From: Thermomonas sp. HDW16
GTDB lineage: Bacteria > Pseudomonadota > Gammaproteobacteria > Xanthomonadales > Xanthomonadaceae
Assembly: GCF_011302915.1 (NCBI RefSeq)
Contig: NZ_CP049872.1
Location: 1,488,001 to 1,552,000 of the forward strand
DNA: 64,000 nucleotides
Direction of reading: 5' to 3'
Under the pieces are notes generated by a model. That model saw only the letters and a list, made by a program, of their open reading frames with translations. It was not told the origin of the DNA and made no database searches. Position 1 is the stretch's first letter, and each line of letters begins with the position of its first letter. Shown here piece by piece: positions 56,098 through 64,000 of the stretch. A program made the position numbers and the translations under genes.

Positions 56098-57783
56098 ATG
56101 TTCGGTAAAGAGGAGGCAGGGAGGGCGGACGGATTCCCGCTGTTGATGGCGCTGCTGCGTCCACGGCTCCCGGTCTTGCTGGTGTCGTTGGCCCTGATGC
56201 TGGTGCAAAGCATCGCGACGCTGGCCCAGCCTTGGCTGGGCGGCGTGCTGACGGATCGCCTGTTGCTTGGTGCCGGCGTTGGTCCCTTGTTGTGGGTGTT
56301 GTTCGGCCTGATCCTGGCGCAGCAAGCCCTCGGTTATCTGGTCTCGATCCAGTTGCAGGCAGTATCCGGGCGTTTGGTATCGGACGCCGGCAGTCATGTG
56401 TACGAGCACTTGCAATCATTGCCGATGAGCTGGCATCACGAGCGGCAACGCGGCGACGTGCTGGCGCTGCTCACCGGTGATGTCTACCGTCTTGGGAATT
56501 ACGTCACCGGGACGCTGGTTCCGTTGGTGCCCTTGCTCTTCACTTTCGTTGGCGCGCTGGTGATGATGTTGCGGGTCGCACCGGCGATCGCGATCGCCGT
56601 TGGCGTGCTGATGCCGGTTTTGTTCATTTTGTTGAAGCTGGTGGGTCGCCGATTGCGGCCGCTATCGCATCTGGCGATGCAGGCTTGGGCCGACCAGGCC
56701 GCCATGGCGGAGCAAAACCTCTCGATGCTTGCGGTGATCAAGGCATTCGCCACGGCTCCGACAGAGGCAAGCCGTTATTCCGCACGTGTCGAAGACGTGC
56801 GTGAGATCGATCTCCGTCGATCAAGGCTGGAAGGCGCCATCGCCCCCGTCGTTCACGTGCTTGGCGCAGGCGCGATCCTGTTGCTGCTGGGGACGGCTGG
56901 CCACTTTGTCGCGCGCGAGGAAATGCGCATGGGTGAGTTGGTCAGTTTGCTGCTGTATGGATTGGTGCTGGTGAGTCCGGTCAGTCAGCTGGCGCGCGTT
57001 TATGGCAGCACGCAAGCAGCGCGAGGCACGGCGCAGCGCATGTTGACCGCACTGCAGGCGGTGCCGGAAGCGGATGAAGGCGCGCGCGATTTTGACGGCG
57101 TGCGCGGGGAGGTGACGTTCGAGCGCGTCGATTTTCGCTACCCAGGGCGACCAGTCCTGTTGCAGGGATTCGATCTGCGCATCGCGGCCGGCGAGACGGT
57201 GGCATTGACGGGCTCCAATGGCGCGGGAAAGAGCACGTTGATGCACTTGCTGCTGCGGCTGGTCGAACCTGGGTCCGGATGCATTCGCATCGACGGCATC
57301 CACCTGCGCGATTACCGCTTGCCCGCCCTTCGCGAGGGCGTGGGCCTGGTCGCGCAGCAGGTCATGCTGTTCAACGCCACGGTGGCGGAGAACATCGCCT
57401 ATGGCCATGCTGGTGCTGCACGCGAGCAGATCGAGGCTGCGGCGCGCGCTGCCCGTGCCCATGATTTCGTCACGGTGCTGCCGCTAGGTTACGACACCGT
57501 CGTCGGTGACCAAGGGGTGAAATTGTCTGGCGGACAGAAACAGCGCATCGCATTGGCACGCGCCTTGCTAAAAAATCCTCCTATCCTGATCCTTGACGAA
57601 GCTACCGCGATGTTCGATCCCGAAGGCGAAGCTGAATTCATTGCTGAATGCCACGACGTGATCAAGCAACGCACGGTGATCCTGATCACCCATCGCCCGG
57701 CCAGCCTGGCCTTGGCGGATCGGGTGTTGAGGCTGGAGCAGGGACGGTTGGTGGCTGCGGTTACGCTCGAAGGCGGCACATGA
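56098..57783 (+). CDS. ABC transporter, probable lasso peptide exporter
   Basis: The 561-residue protein fuses a six-helix membrane domain (first helices at about 20-70) to an ATPase with Walker A GSNGAGKST (372-380), signature LSGGQKQ (476-482) and Walker B ILILDEAT. Such half-transporters export mature lasso peptides and give immunity (McjD type). ATG 56098 is chosen for its ribosome-binding sequence; an in-frame TTG at 56035 would overlap the B1 gene. Divergent to the biosynthetic operon. Confidence 0.88.
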   Translation: MFGKEEAGRADGFPLLMALLRPRLPVLLVSLALMLVQSIATLAQPWLGGVLTDRLLLGAGVGPLLWVLFGLILAQQALGYLVSIQLQAVSGRLVSDAGSHVYEHLQSLPMSWHHERQRGDVLALLTGDVYRLGNYVTGTLVPLVPLLFTFVGALVMMLRVAPAIAIAVGVLMPVLFILLKLVGRRLRPLSHLAMQAWADQAAMAEQNLSMLAVIKAFATAPTEASRYSARVEDVREIDLRRSRLEGAIAPVVHVLGAGAILLLLGTAGHFVAREEMRMGELVSLLLYGLVLVSPVSQLARVYGSTQAARGTAQRMLTALQAVPEADEGARDFDGVRGEVTFERVDFRYPGRPVLLQGFDLRIAAGETVALTGSNGAGKSTLMHLLLRLVEPGSGCIRIDGIHLRDYRLPALREGVGLVAQQVMLFNATVAENIAYGHAGAAREQIEAAARAARAHDFVTVLPLGYDTVVGDQGVKLSGGQKQRIALARALLKNPPILILDEATAMFDPEGEAEFIAECHDVIKQRTVILITHRPASLALADRVLRLEQGRLVAAVTLEGGT

Positions 57784-57895
57784 GAACTGGAATCATTCAG
57801 GTGGTAGTGATGCCCGTGGGTGCGCCCCATGCATGCTCGGCTGCCACCGCGGCAGGCAATGAGCACATCGATTACGGGAATTCGAGGGCCGGCAT

Positions 57896-59008
57896 TTGTT
57901 TTCGATAGGGGATCTGAACACGGTGGCAGCCATCGTTGCCTTCGTCGCCACGGTGCTCGTTGTTGCGCTGTTGTTGCCGTTGGCGCCGCGCCTTGGATTG
58001 ATCGATTTGCCGCAAGGCCGCAAGGATCACATGCATCCGACCCCGGTGGTCGGTGGCATCGCGATGCTCACCGGCAGTGCAACGGCAATGTTGTTCGTTC
58101 CCGGGGAAAGCCCTTCGCTGTGGGCATTCATGTCCGCGGCTTGCGTGATCGTGGCCGTCGGCATCTACGACGACCGCCACGACCTGCGCTGGTTCTGGCG
58201 ATTGGGCGTGCAGATCCTTGCGGCGCTGTTTGTGGTGTATTGGGGCGGGGTGCGCGTGCAGCAGGTGGGGCCGTTGCTCGGCGTGCAGTCGACGGGCTTG
58301 GGTTTCCTGTCGGTACCATTCACGGTGTTCGCCACCGTCGGTTTGATCAATGCGATGAACATGATCGATGGTTGCGACGGGCTGGCGGGTTCGCTGGCAT
58401 TCGCCGCATTGGCGATGTTGTGCGCTGCCGCCATGTACGCAGGCAACTTGCTGTTGGCCGACCGCACGCTGGTGGTGGCGGCCGCTGTTGCGGGCTTCCT
58501 GCTATGGAACCTGCGCTTCCCTTGGCGTGGCCGCGCGCGTACCTTCATGGGCGACGCCGGTAGCGGCTTCCTCGGGCTGGTGATTGCCTGGGTGGCATTT
58601 CGCCTGACCCAGAACCCGGGGCACCCGGTCAGTCCCGTGCTTGCGCTTTGGTTGCTGCCGATCCCGGTGATGGATTGCCTGTCGCTGATCGTTCGCCGAC
58701 TGCAGGAGAAGCGTTCGCCGTTCGCCGCAGGTCGCGACCACATCCACCACCTGATGGCTGATGCGGGTTACAGCCCGATGCAGGTCGTGTTGTCGTTGAC
58801 GTCGTTCAGCCTGCTGGTCGGGTTGCTGGCGGCGATCAGCATGCGAATCGACGTGCCGGATCATGTCTTGTTCGGCGCTTACCTGGCGATGTGTGTGGGT
58901 TGGTACTTGCTGACCCGTCGTCGCGAGCGAGCCGTCCGTTTCTTCGTTGCCTTGCGAGGCGCGCGCCGCGCCGCGGAGACCACCGAAGTCACGGAATCAG
59001 GATCCTAG
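57896..59008 (+). CDS. wecA: Undecaprenyl-phosphate sugar-1-phosphate transferase (WecA family)
   Basis: Initiates polysaccharide repeat-unit assembly by transferring a sugar-1-phosphate, usually GlcNAc-1-P, to undecaprenyl phosphate. The 370-residue membrane protein has GIYDDRHDLRWFW, MNMIDGCDGLAG, FMGDAGSGFLG and the cytosolic HIHH motif (GRDHIHHLMADAG). Start is TTG 57896 with GAGGG upstream. It is separated from the polysaccharide genes by 14 kb of RiPP genes. Confidence 0.92.
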   Translation: MFSIGDLNTVAAIVAFVATVLVVALLLPLAPRLGLIDLPQGRKDHMHPTPVVGGIAMLTGSATAMLFVPGESPSLWAFMSAACVIVAVGIYDDRHDLRWFWRLGVQILAALFVVYWGGVRVQQVGPLLGVQSTGLGFLSVPFTVFATVGLINAMNMIDGCDGLAGSLAFAALAMLCAAAMYAGNLLLADRTLVVAAAVAGFLLWNLRFPWRGRARTFMGDAGSGFLGLVIAWVAFRLTQNPGHPVSPVLALWLLPIPVMDCLSLIVRRLQEKRSPFAAGRDHIHHLMADAGYSPMQVVLSLTSFSLLVGLLAAISMRIDVPDHVLFGAYLAMCVGWYLLTRRRERAVRFFVALRGARRAAETTEVTESGS

Positions 59009-59013
59009 GCGAC

Positions 59014-59865
59014 TTACTCCAGCTGCTCTCGCGCATACGTCGCATCCAGCGCTTCCATCGCGTCCAGCGGCTTGCACTTGGCAGCCTTCTCGTAGGCTGC
59101 AGCTGCCGCGTCTTCGTTCTTGTTCTCGTCCAGCAGCAACAGCACATTGCCGTGTTCGACATGGGCGATGGGCGAGGCTGGGGTCAGTTTCAGCGCTTCC
59201 TTGATGTGCTTCTCGGCCTCTGCAGCCTTGGCGCCATAAGTCAGGCCGCCGATCATCGCGCCGATCTTGTTGATGATCTCGGCGTGGTACAGCGCCAGCG
59301 CGGTATGCGCTTCGGCATGCTTGGGTTCCAGTTTCAGCGTGGCATCGAGCGAGGCGCGTACCTTGCCCGCGATGCCCATCTTCAGCGCCTTGCCGATGCT
59401 CAGGCCCTGGCTGTAGCGGCCCAGCGCGAAGGCGTGGCGGTAATGGCAGTTGGCTTCATCCGGCAGCGCCTTGATCGCGGCTTCGGCAAGCTTGCCAGCT
59501 TGCTCGTAGCGCTTGAGTTGTTCGGCTTCGTCGTCGACCAGATACGTCGTGTGGATGCCGATCGCCTTCACCGCGACCGAGGCGCCAATCGGGCCGAGTT
59601 TCTCGCCGGCATCGAACGCGGCCTTGAAGTCGCCGTGGTGGAAGGCGCGCCATGCGTCCTGCAACGCTTCGGCCAATGCATCGGCATCGAGCTTGGGCGC
59701 GGCCTTGCCGGCGGCCTTCAGTAGCGCGGCGGCGCGCTTGGCATCGGGGAAGGGTTCGCAGTCGCCGGCATGCAGCTTGGGCCAGGCTTTCTTCAACGCG
59801 TCGTCAGCGTAGGCATAGGCCTTGGCATCGTGCGGAAAAGCGGCCCAGTTGGATTTGGCTGCCAT
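59014..59865 (-). CDS. TPR-like helical repeat protein
   Basis: The 283-residue cytosolic protein has no signal or membrane helix and contains TPR-like helical pairs (AEAHTALALYHAEIINKIG, SPIAHVEHGNVLLLLDEN). ATG 59865 is chosen for a strong GAGGGGAA upstream; the longer frame is not conserved-looking. It converges on wecA with a 5-nt gap. Function is unknown. Confidence 0.7.
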   Translation of the reverse strand: MAAKSNWAAFPHDAKAYAYADDALKKAWPKLHAGDCEPFPDAKRAAALLKAAGKAAPKLDADALAEALQDAWRAFHHGDFKAAFDAGEKLGPIGASVAVKAIGIHTTYLVDDEAEQLKRYEQAGKLAEAAIKALPDEANCHYRHAFALGRYSQGLSIGKALKMGIAGKVRASLDATLKLEPKHAEAHTALALYHAEIINKIGAMIGGLTYGAKAAEAEKHIKEALKLTPASPIAHVEHGNVLLLLDENKNEDAAAAAYEKAAKCKPLDAMEALDATYAREQLE

Positions 59866-60013
59866 GCGGATTCCCCTCGGTCGTCGATGTCGTAGGCGTC
59901 CAGCATCCCGCCATGCGCGTGCGCTGGCAAGGGGGATCGGTAGTGTGTTTGCTCGACAGGGCGACGGCAGGCTATGCGTATCGAATACCCCCTCGTCACC
60001 TACGGAGCCTGTC

Positions 60014-60433
60014 ATGGCCGCCATCAAGAAGAAGCCGACCCGCAAGCCGAAAGCCGCCGCGCTTGAACCGACCCCACGCCACCTCTGGCTGGCGTCGCTC
60101 GGCATGCTGGTCGCTGCCCGCCGCGAATCCAAGGCTGCCGTGCAGCGTGCGACCAGCAAGGTCGAGAACACCGTCGCCGATGCGCGCTACGCGATCCGTC
60201 GTGCCGAAGCCGACCTGCGTGCCGGCGTCGATGGCGTGCGCAGTCAGGTTGAGCCGAAAGTGCAGAAGTTCAGCCACGACGTGGAGGCGCGTCTGGCGCC
60301 GATCGTCGCCAAGCTGGGCCTGAAGCCCAAGGCCAAGCGTGCGCCGCGCAAGGCCCGCAAGACGGCCGTCAAGACCACCCGCCGTGTCGTGCGCAAGCCG
60401 GCCAGGCAGGTTGCGAAGAAGGCCGCGAAGTAA
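60014..60433 (+). CDS. Phasin-like protein with basic C-terminus
   Basis: The 139-residue protein starts with a Lys/Arg-rich patch, then the phasin-type helix RHLWLASLGMLVAARRES and an amphipathic helical middle (VENTVADARYAIRRAEADL). It ends in a Lys/Ala/Arg-rich histone-H1-like tail. This pattern is seen in PhaI/PhaF-type polyhydroxyalkanoate granule proteins. No PHA synthase gene is in the window. GGAG lies 7 nt before the ATG. Terminated by the hairpin at 60459. Confidence 0.75.
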   Translation: MAAIKKKPTRKPKAAALEPTPRHLWLASLGMLVAARRESKAAVQRATSKVENTVADARYAIRRAEADLRAGVDGVRSQVEPKVQKFSHDVEARLAPIVAKLGLKPKAKRAPRKARKTAVKTTRRVVRKPARQVAKKAAK

Positions 60434-60458
60434 TTCCACCGATCTCCTGTCGGTGTTA

Positions 60459-60492
60459 CGGCAACGCCCCGCATTGCGGGGCGTTGCCGTTT
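60459..60492 (+). terminator. Intrinsic terminator after the phasin-like gene
   Basis: A perfect 14-bp stem (CGGCAACGCCCCGC and complement) with ATT loop and TTT after it, placed between convergent genes. Confidence 0.88.
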
Positions 60493-60538
60493 GCGGCATG
60501 CGCGAATCGTGCGGGCGGACTGCGCCTGCGGGATGCGA

Positions 60539-61165
60539 TCAATCGAGGTAGGCGCGGGTCAGCGTGTTCAGGTGCACGCGTTCGGCATCGCGCAGGAACG
60601 GCGCGATCAGCATCATCACCTGGACGATGCCGTCGCGGATCGAGGTGCGCTCGTCCTTGTCGCCACGGGCCGCTGCGTAGTTGAGCCAGAATGTGGCGAT
60701 CACCAGGATATTGGTGGCCGCAGCGTCCACTTCATCGGCCGACGCGCGCATTACTTCGGCTTGTACCAGGCCGCGCATGACCTGGTGGGCCTGTTCGTCC
60801 GCGCGTTTGAGGATGCGCGCGAAGCGCATGCGCAGGCGGCGGTTGCGGGTCAGGATGTCGACCAGGTCGCGGTACAGGAAGCGGTAGTCCCAGATGCACT
60901 CGAACACCAGGTGCAGCTGTAGCCACACGTCCTCCAGCCCGGGCAGGCGGCCTTCCGGTGCGGTCAGGGCGGTATCCATGCGCTGTTCGTAACCGCCGAA
61001 CAGCTGCTCGATGATGTCGTCCTTGTTGCGGAAGTGGTAGTACAGGTTGCCCGGGCTGATCTCCAGCTCATCGGCGATATGGTTCGTGGTGACGTTGGGC
61101 TCGCCCTGCGCGTTGAACATCGCGAGTGACGCATCCAGGATGCGCTGGCGGGTTTGGCGGGCCAT
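60539..61165 (-). CDS. TetR/AcrR family regulator
   Basis: The 208-residue repressor has an N-terminal helix-turn-helix (ILDASLAMFNAQG, NHIADELEISPGNLYYHFRNKDDI) and a larger ligand-binding domain. It follows the acyl-CoA-binding protein gene on the same strand and faces the fatty-acyl reductase gene, so control of acyl-lipid genes is plausible. ATG 61165 fits the family start; the longer in-frame version is not homologous. Confidence 0.9.
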   Translation of the reverse strand: MARQTRQRILDASLAMFNAQGEPNVTTNHIADELEISPGNLYYHFRNKDDIIEQLFGGYEQRMDTALTAPEGRLPGLEDVWLQLHLVFECIWDYRFLYRDLVDILTRNRRLRMRFARILKRADEQAHQVMRGLVQAEVMRASADEVDAAATNILVIATFWLNYAAARGDKDERTSIRDGIVQVMMLIAPFLRDAERVHLNTLTRAYLD

Positions 61166-61176
61166 CGTCGCCTCGC

Positions 61177-61434
61177 TTACGCGGTGAGTTTCTTGACCAG
61201 GTCGACGTACTTCTTCATCGCATCGTCCTGGCCGGTGCCGGCCAGCTTGGCCCAAGCTTCGTACTTGGCAGTGCCGACGAAGTCGAAGAAACCGGGCTTC
61301 GGCCCGCTGACGTCGCCCTCGGCACCTTGCTTGTACAGGGCGTACAGACGCAGCAGGGTGTCGTTGTCCGGGCGCTCGGCCAGCGCGTGCACATCCTTGG
61401 CAGCCTGCTCGAACTTGGCCTTGAGATCGGACAT
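61177..61434 (-). CDS. Acyl-CoA-binding protein
   Basis: A typical 85-residue ACBP: LKAKFEQAAKDVHAL, LYALYKQGAEGDV and KYEAWAKLAGTGQDDAMKKYV. It binds long-chain acyl-CoA esters in the cytosol. It precedes the TetR gene by 11 nt, and the reductase is divergent from it, so substrate delivery to that enzyme is a reasonable guess. Confidence 0.95.
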   Translation of the reverse strand: MSDLKAKFEQAAKDVHALAERPDNDTLLRLYALYKQGAEGDVSGPKPGFFDFVGTAKYEAWAKLAGTGQDDAMKKYVDLVKKLTA

Positions 61435-61584
61435 CGGTGTTCTCCTCCCTGTGGAGTTGGCATCAGAGCATGTGCCCCGGGAGGGGTCAATACGCAGGGG
61501 AATTGTTTGATGGCGCGGCCTCTGGCAACGTAGCGTCTACAGGGCGCGTGTCGTGCCTGCAAACATCTGGAAGGGGAAGCGCGC

Positions 61585-63579
61585 ATGAGCTATTTCGTGA
61601 CCGGCGGCACCGGGTTCCTGGGCCGTTTCCTGATCGGCAACCTGCTCAAGCGCAAGGGCGCGATCTACGTGCTGGTGCGCAAGGAGTCGATGAAGAAATT
61701 CGAGGCCCTTGCGAAGAAGCAGGGTTGGGACGCCAGCCGGGTCATCGCGGTAGCCGGCGACATGACCGCGCCGAAATGCGGTTTGACGCCGTCGCAGGTT
61801 CGCACGCTGTCGGCGAAGAAGATCCAGCATTTCTTCCATCTCGCCGCGATCTACGATCTCACCGCCAGCGCGGAGGAGCAGCGTGCGGCCAATATCGACG
61901 GCACCCAACACGCGCTGGATCTCGCGGCGGCGCTGAAGGTGGGCTGCTTCCACCACACCAGTTCGATCGCCGCCGCCGGCCTGTACCCGGGCGTGTTCCG
62001 CGAGGACATGTTCGAGGAAGCCGAGGGGCTGGACGATCCCTACCTGCGTACCAAGCACGATTCCGAAGGACTGGTGCGCGACGAAAAGCGCATCAAGTGG
62101 CGCATCTATCGCCCGGGCATGGTGGTGGGCCATTCGCAGACCGGCGAAATGGACAAGATCGACGGCCCGTACTACTTCTTCACCTTCCTCAAGAAGCTGC
62201 GCGAGATGTTGCCGCCGTGGATGCCGACGCTGGGCATCGAGGGCGGGCGCATCAACGTGGTGCCGGTGGATTTCGTCGTCGATGCGATGGACCACATCGC
62301 GCACAAACCGAAGCTCGATGGCCATACTTTCCACCTGACCGATCCGGAACCGATGCGTGTTGGCGAGGTGCTGAACACCTTCGCTCGCGCCGGCCACGCG
62401 CCGGAAATGACCATGCGCATCGATGCGCGCATGTTCGCCTTCGTGCCGGGCGGGATCCGCATGGCGGTCGGCAACCTGCCACCGGTCAAGCGCTTCGTCG
62501 GCATGCTGCTACGCGACTTCAAGATCCCCAAGGAGGTGCTGAAGTTCATCACCTATCCGACCCGTTTCGACAACCGCGAAACCGAGCGCGCGCTGAAGGG
62601 CAGCGGGATCAAGGTGCCGGCGCTGGAGACCTACGCCTGGCGCCTGTGGGATTACTGGGAACGCCACCTGGATCCGGATCTGTTCATCGACCGCACGTTG
62701 AAGGGCAAGGTGCGCAACAAGGTGGTGGTGATCACCGGCGGTTCCTCTGGCATCGGCTTGGCAACTGCGCAGAAGGTGGCCGCTGCCGGTGCCATCACCA
62801 TCATCGTGGCGCGTGGCGAGGAAGAACTGTTCAAGGTGCGAGACGAAATGAAGGCGACGGGCGGCAAGGTGTTTGCCTACACCGCGGACCTGGCAGAAAT
62901 GGCTAGCTGCGATGCATTGGTGAAGCAGGTCCTCGAAGCGCACGGCCATGTCGATATCCTGATCAACAACGCCGGTCGTTCGATTCGCCGTTCGATCGAG
63001 GCCAGCTACGACCGCTTCCATGATTTCGAACGCACCATGCAGCTGAATTACTTCGGTTGCATCCGCCTGATCATGGGCTTCATGCCGACCATGACCCATC
63101 GCCGCAAGGGCCACATCATCAACATCAGCTCGATCGGCGTGCTGGCCAATTCACCGCGCTTTTCCGCCTACGTGGCGTCCAAGGCCGCGCTGGATGCCTT
63201 CAGCCGCTGCGCGCAGGGCGAGCTCTCGGGCAAGGGCATCAGCTTCACCACCATCAACATGCCGCTGGTGAAGACGCCGATGATCGCGCCAACCAAGATG
63301 TACGACAGCGTGCCCACGCTCAGCCCGGATGAGGCCGCCGACCTGCTGGTCAAGGCCATCATCGAGAAGCCAAGCCGTATCGCGACTCGCCTGGGCATCT
63401 TCAGTGCGTTGGTCAACGCGGTCGCGCCGAAGGCGTACGAAGTGGTGATGAACACCGCGTTCGAACTGTTCCCGGATTCCGCCGCGGCCAAGGGCGACAA
63501 GGCTGCGCTCAAGGGCGAGGCGCAGCCGAGCAACGAGCAAATCGCGTTCGCCTCGCTGATGCGCGGGGTGCATTGGTAA
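61585..63579 (+). CDS. Two-domain fatty acyl-CoA reductase (alcohol-forming type)
   Basis: The 664-residue protein has an N-terminal thioester-reductase-like SDR domain (GGTGFLG at 7-13, HVF-like HFFHLAAIYDL, Tyr-Lys in YLRTKHDSE). The C-terminal classical SDR has GGSSGIG from residue 386 and SAYVASKAAL as catalytic Tyr-Lys. Length and these segments match my recollection of the Marinobacter FAcoAR enzyme (about 660 residues) that reduces acyl-CoA to fatty alcohol. No wax ester synthase is visible. Substrate is inferred. Confidence 0.85.
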   Translation: MSYFVTGGTGFLGRFLIGNLLKRKGAIYVLVRKESMKKFEALAKKQGWDASRVIAVAGDMTAPKCGLTPSQVRTLSAKKIQHFFHLAAIYDLTASAEEQRAANIDGTQHALDLAAALKVGCFHHTSSIAAAGLYPGVFREDMFEEAEGLDDPYLRTKHDSEGLVRDEKRIKWRIYRPGMVVGHSQTGEMDKIDGPYYFFTFLKKLREMLPPWMPTLGIEGGRINVVPVDFVVDAMDHIAHKPKLDGHTFHLTDPEPMRVGEVLNTFARAGHAPEMTMRIDARMFAFVPGGIRMAVGNLPPVKRFVGMLLRDFKIPKEVLKFITYPTRFDNRETERALKGSGIKVPALETYAWRLWDYWERHLDPDLFIDRTLKGKVRNKVVVITGGSSGIGLATAQKVAAAGAITIIVARGEEELFKVRDEMKATGGKVFAYTADLAEMASCDALVKQVLEAHGHVDILINNAGRSIRRSIEASYDRFHDFERTMQLNYFGCIRLIMGFMPTMTHRRKGHIINISSIGVLANSPRFSAYVASKAALDAFSRCAQGELSGKGISFTTINMPLVKTPMIAPTKMYDSVPTLSPDEAADLLVKAIIEKPSRIATRLGIFSALVNAVAPKAYEVVMNTAFELFPDSAAAKGDKAALKGEAQPSNEQIAFASLMRGVHW

Positions 63580-63590
63580 TCAGGTGATTC

Positions 63591-63622
63591 CGATGCGCGA
63601 TGCCAGTTGGCATCGCGCATCG
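63591..63622. terminator. Perfect inverted repeat between convergent genes
   Basis: A 15-bp perfect palindromic stem (CGATGCGCGATGCCA and complement) with a 2-nt centre, between the reductase stop and the next minus-strand stop. There is no T-run, so it may be a bidirectional terminator or simply a stable hairpin. Confidence 0.6.
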
Positions 63623-63632
63623 GTCGATCGAC

Positions 63633-64000
63633 TCAGTACGATCGACACTGCTTGAACCGTACCGGCTTCTCGCTGCCTTGCGGCGGCTGTAACTGCACGC
63701 GCGACGGGGCGAGCTCTGGATAGCGTTCCAGTAGCGGGCAGAGCGCGCTGCTGGGATCCGCCGCTTCCGATGCCAGATAGACCAGCAGGGTCGATTGCGT
63801 CGACCAGACTGCGCGGTCAACGCCGGGCAAGGTGGAGATCGCGTTTGCGGTTTCGCTGCGCCGTCGTTCCAGTATTGCCGGGTCGGAAGGAACGGCTTGC
63901 TGTTCGGCGGTTGTGGTCGAGGCTGTCGTGGCGGGCGCGGATCTGGCTGCAGTAGCCGTCACGCTCCCATCGACTGCCGCCTCCGTCGAGGGGGGCTGTA
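63633..64000 (-). CDS. C-terminal part of an unidentified protein (partial)
   Basis: The frame is open from the window edge and ends at 63633. The visible 120 residues are Ala/Thr/Ser/Pro-rich at first and then form a small mixed domain (AISTLPGVDRAVWSTQS, LCPLLERYPELAP) ending in FKQCRSY. The start probably lies beyond 64000, although GTG 63962 is possible. No family is recognised. Confidence 0.55.
   Translation of the reverse strand, partial: QPPSTEAAVDGSVTATAARSAPATTASTTTAEQQAVPSDPAILERRRSETANAISTLPGVDRAVWSTQSTLLVYLASEAADPSSALCPLLERYPELAPSRVQLQPPQGSEKPVRFKQCRSY

Overview
The window reads as a chromosomal segment of a GC-rich gammaproteobacterium, most likely Xanthomonadaceae/Lysobacteraceae. 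This is inferred from gene order and protein features (sdhB-sdhE, lolC-lolD, comEC, exbBD-msbA-lpxK-kdsB, uvrC-pgsA followed by tRNA-Gly/Cys/Leu, a cysNC fusion, and an FMN-type glutamate-synthase-like protein), not from a database search.

Layout. (1) 1-18.6 kb is conserved housekeeping: succinate dehydrogenase, lipoprotein sorting, competence, lipid A/KDO assembly, repair, phospholipid synthesis, four tRNAs and sulfate activation. (2) 18.8-43.98 kb is a Wzx/Wzy-type surface polysaccharide locus. It holds an export lipoprotein and tyrosine-kinase co-polymerase behind a near-consensus sigma-54 promoter, a J-domain membrane protein, a TPR protein, polymerase/ligase-like proteins, a flippase, several glycosyltransferases, a TviB-type nucleotide-sugar dehydrogenase, the UDP-L-FucNAc trio wbjBCD, wbuB and a GlcA-type epimerase. 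The block 28-37.6 kb is visibly AT-richer and looks like a horizontally exchanged serotype-type core. A WecA-type initiating transferase lies 14 kb further on (57.9 kb).

(3) 43.99-57.8 kb, between the polysaccharide genes and wecA, holds two different RiPP-type cassettes. Cassette one (minus strand, 48.0 to 45.2 kb) is a 59-residue Cys-containing candidate precursor, a signal-peptidase-like protease, an HPr-kinase-like protein, a PqqD-like recognition protein and a radical SAM/SPASM enzyme; the last four are coupled by ATGA overlaps. A PF14907-like nucleotidyltransferase converges on it, and a secreted beta-propeller-like protein lies just upstream. I do not recognise this precursor family and consider this the best candidate for an undescribed system. 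Cassette two (minus strand, 56.05 to 50.7 kb) is a lasso-peptide cluster in the order B1-B2-C-A-kinase-methyltransferase, with a divergent ABC exporter. Its precursor starts with TTG and has two Cys in the core, one of them C-terminal.

(4) 57.9-64 kb holds wecA, a TPR protein, a phasin-like protein, a TetR regulator, an acyl-CoA-binding protein, a two-domain fatty-acyl reductase and the end of an unidentified gene.

Quality note. At least five, probably six, genes in the 25-50 kb region are interrupted by -1 frameshifts. Nearly all of these can be repaired by adding one G (or C) to a homopolymer run, so unpolished sequence error must be excluded before these genes are called pseudogenes or phase-variable. 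No CRISPR array, insertion sequence, integrase or rRNA gene was seen.
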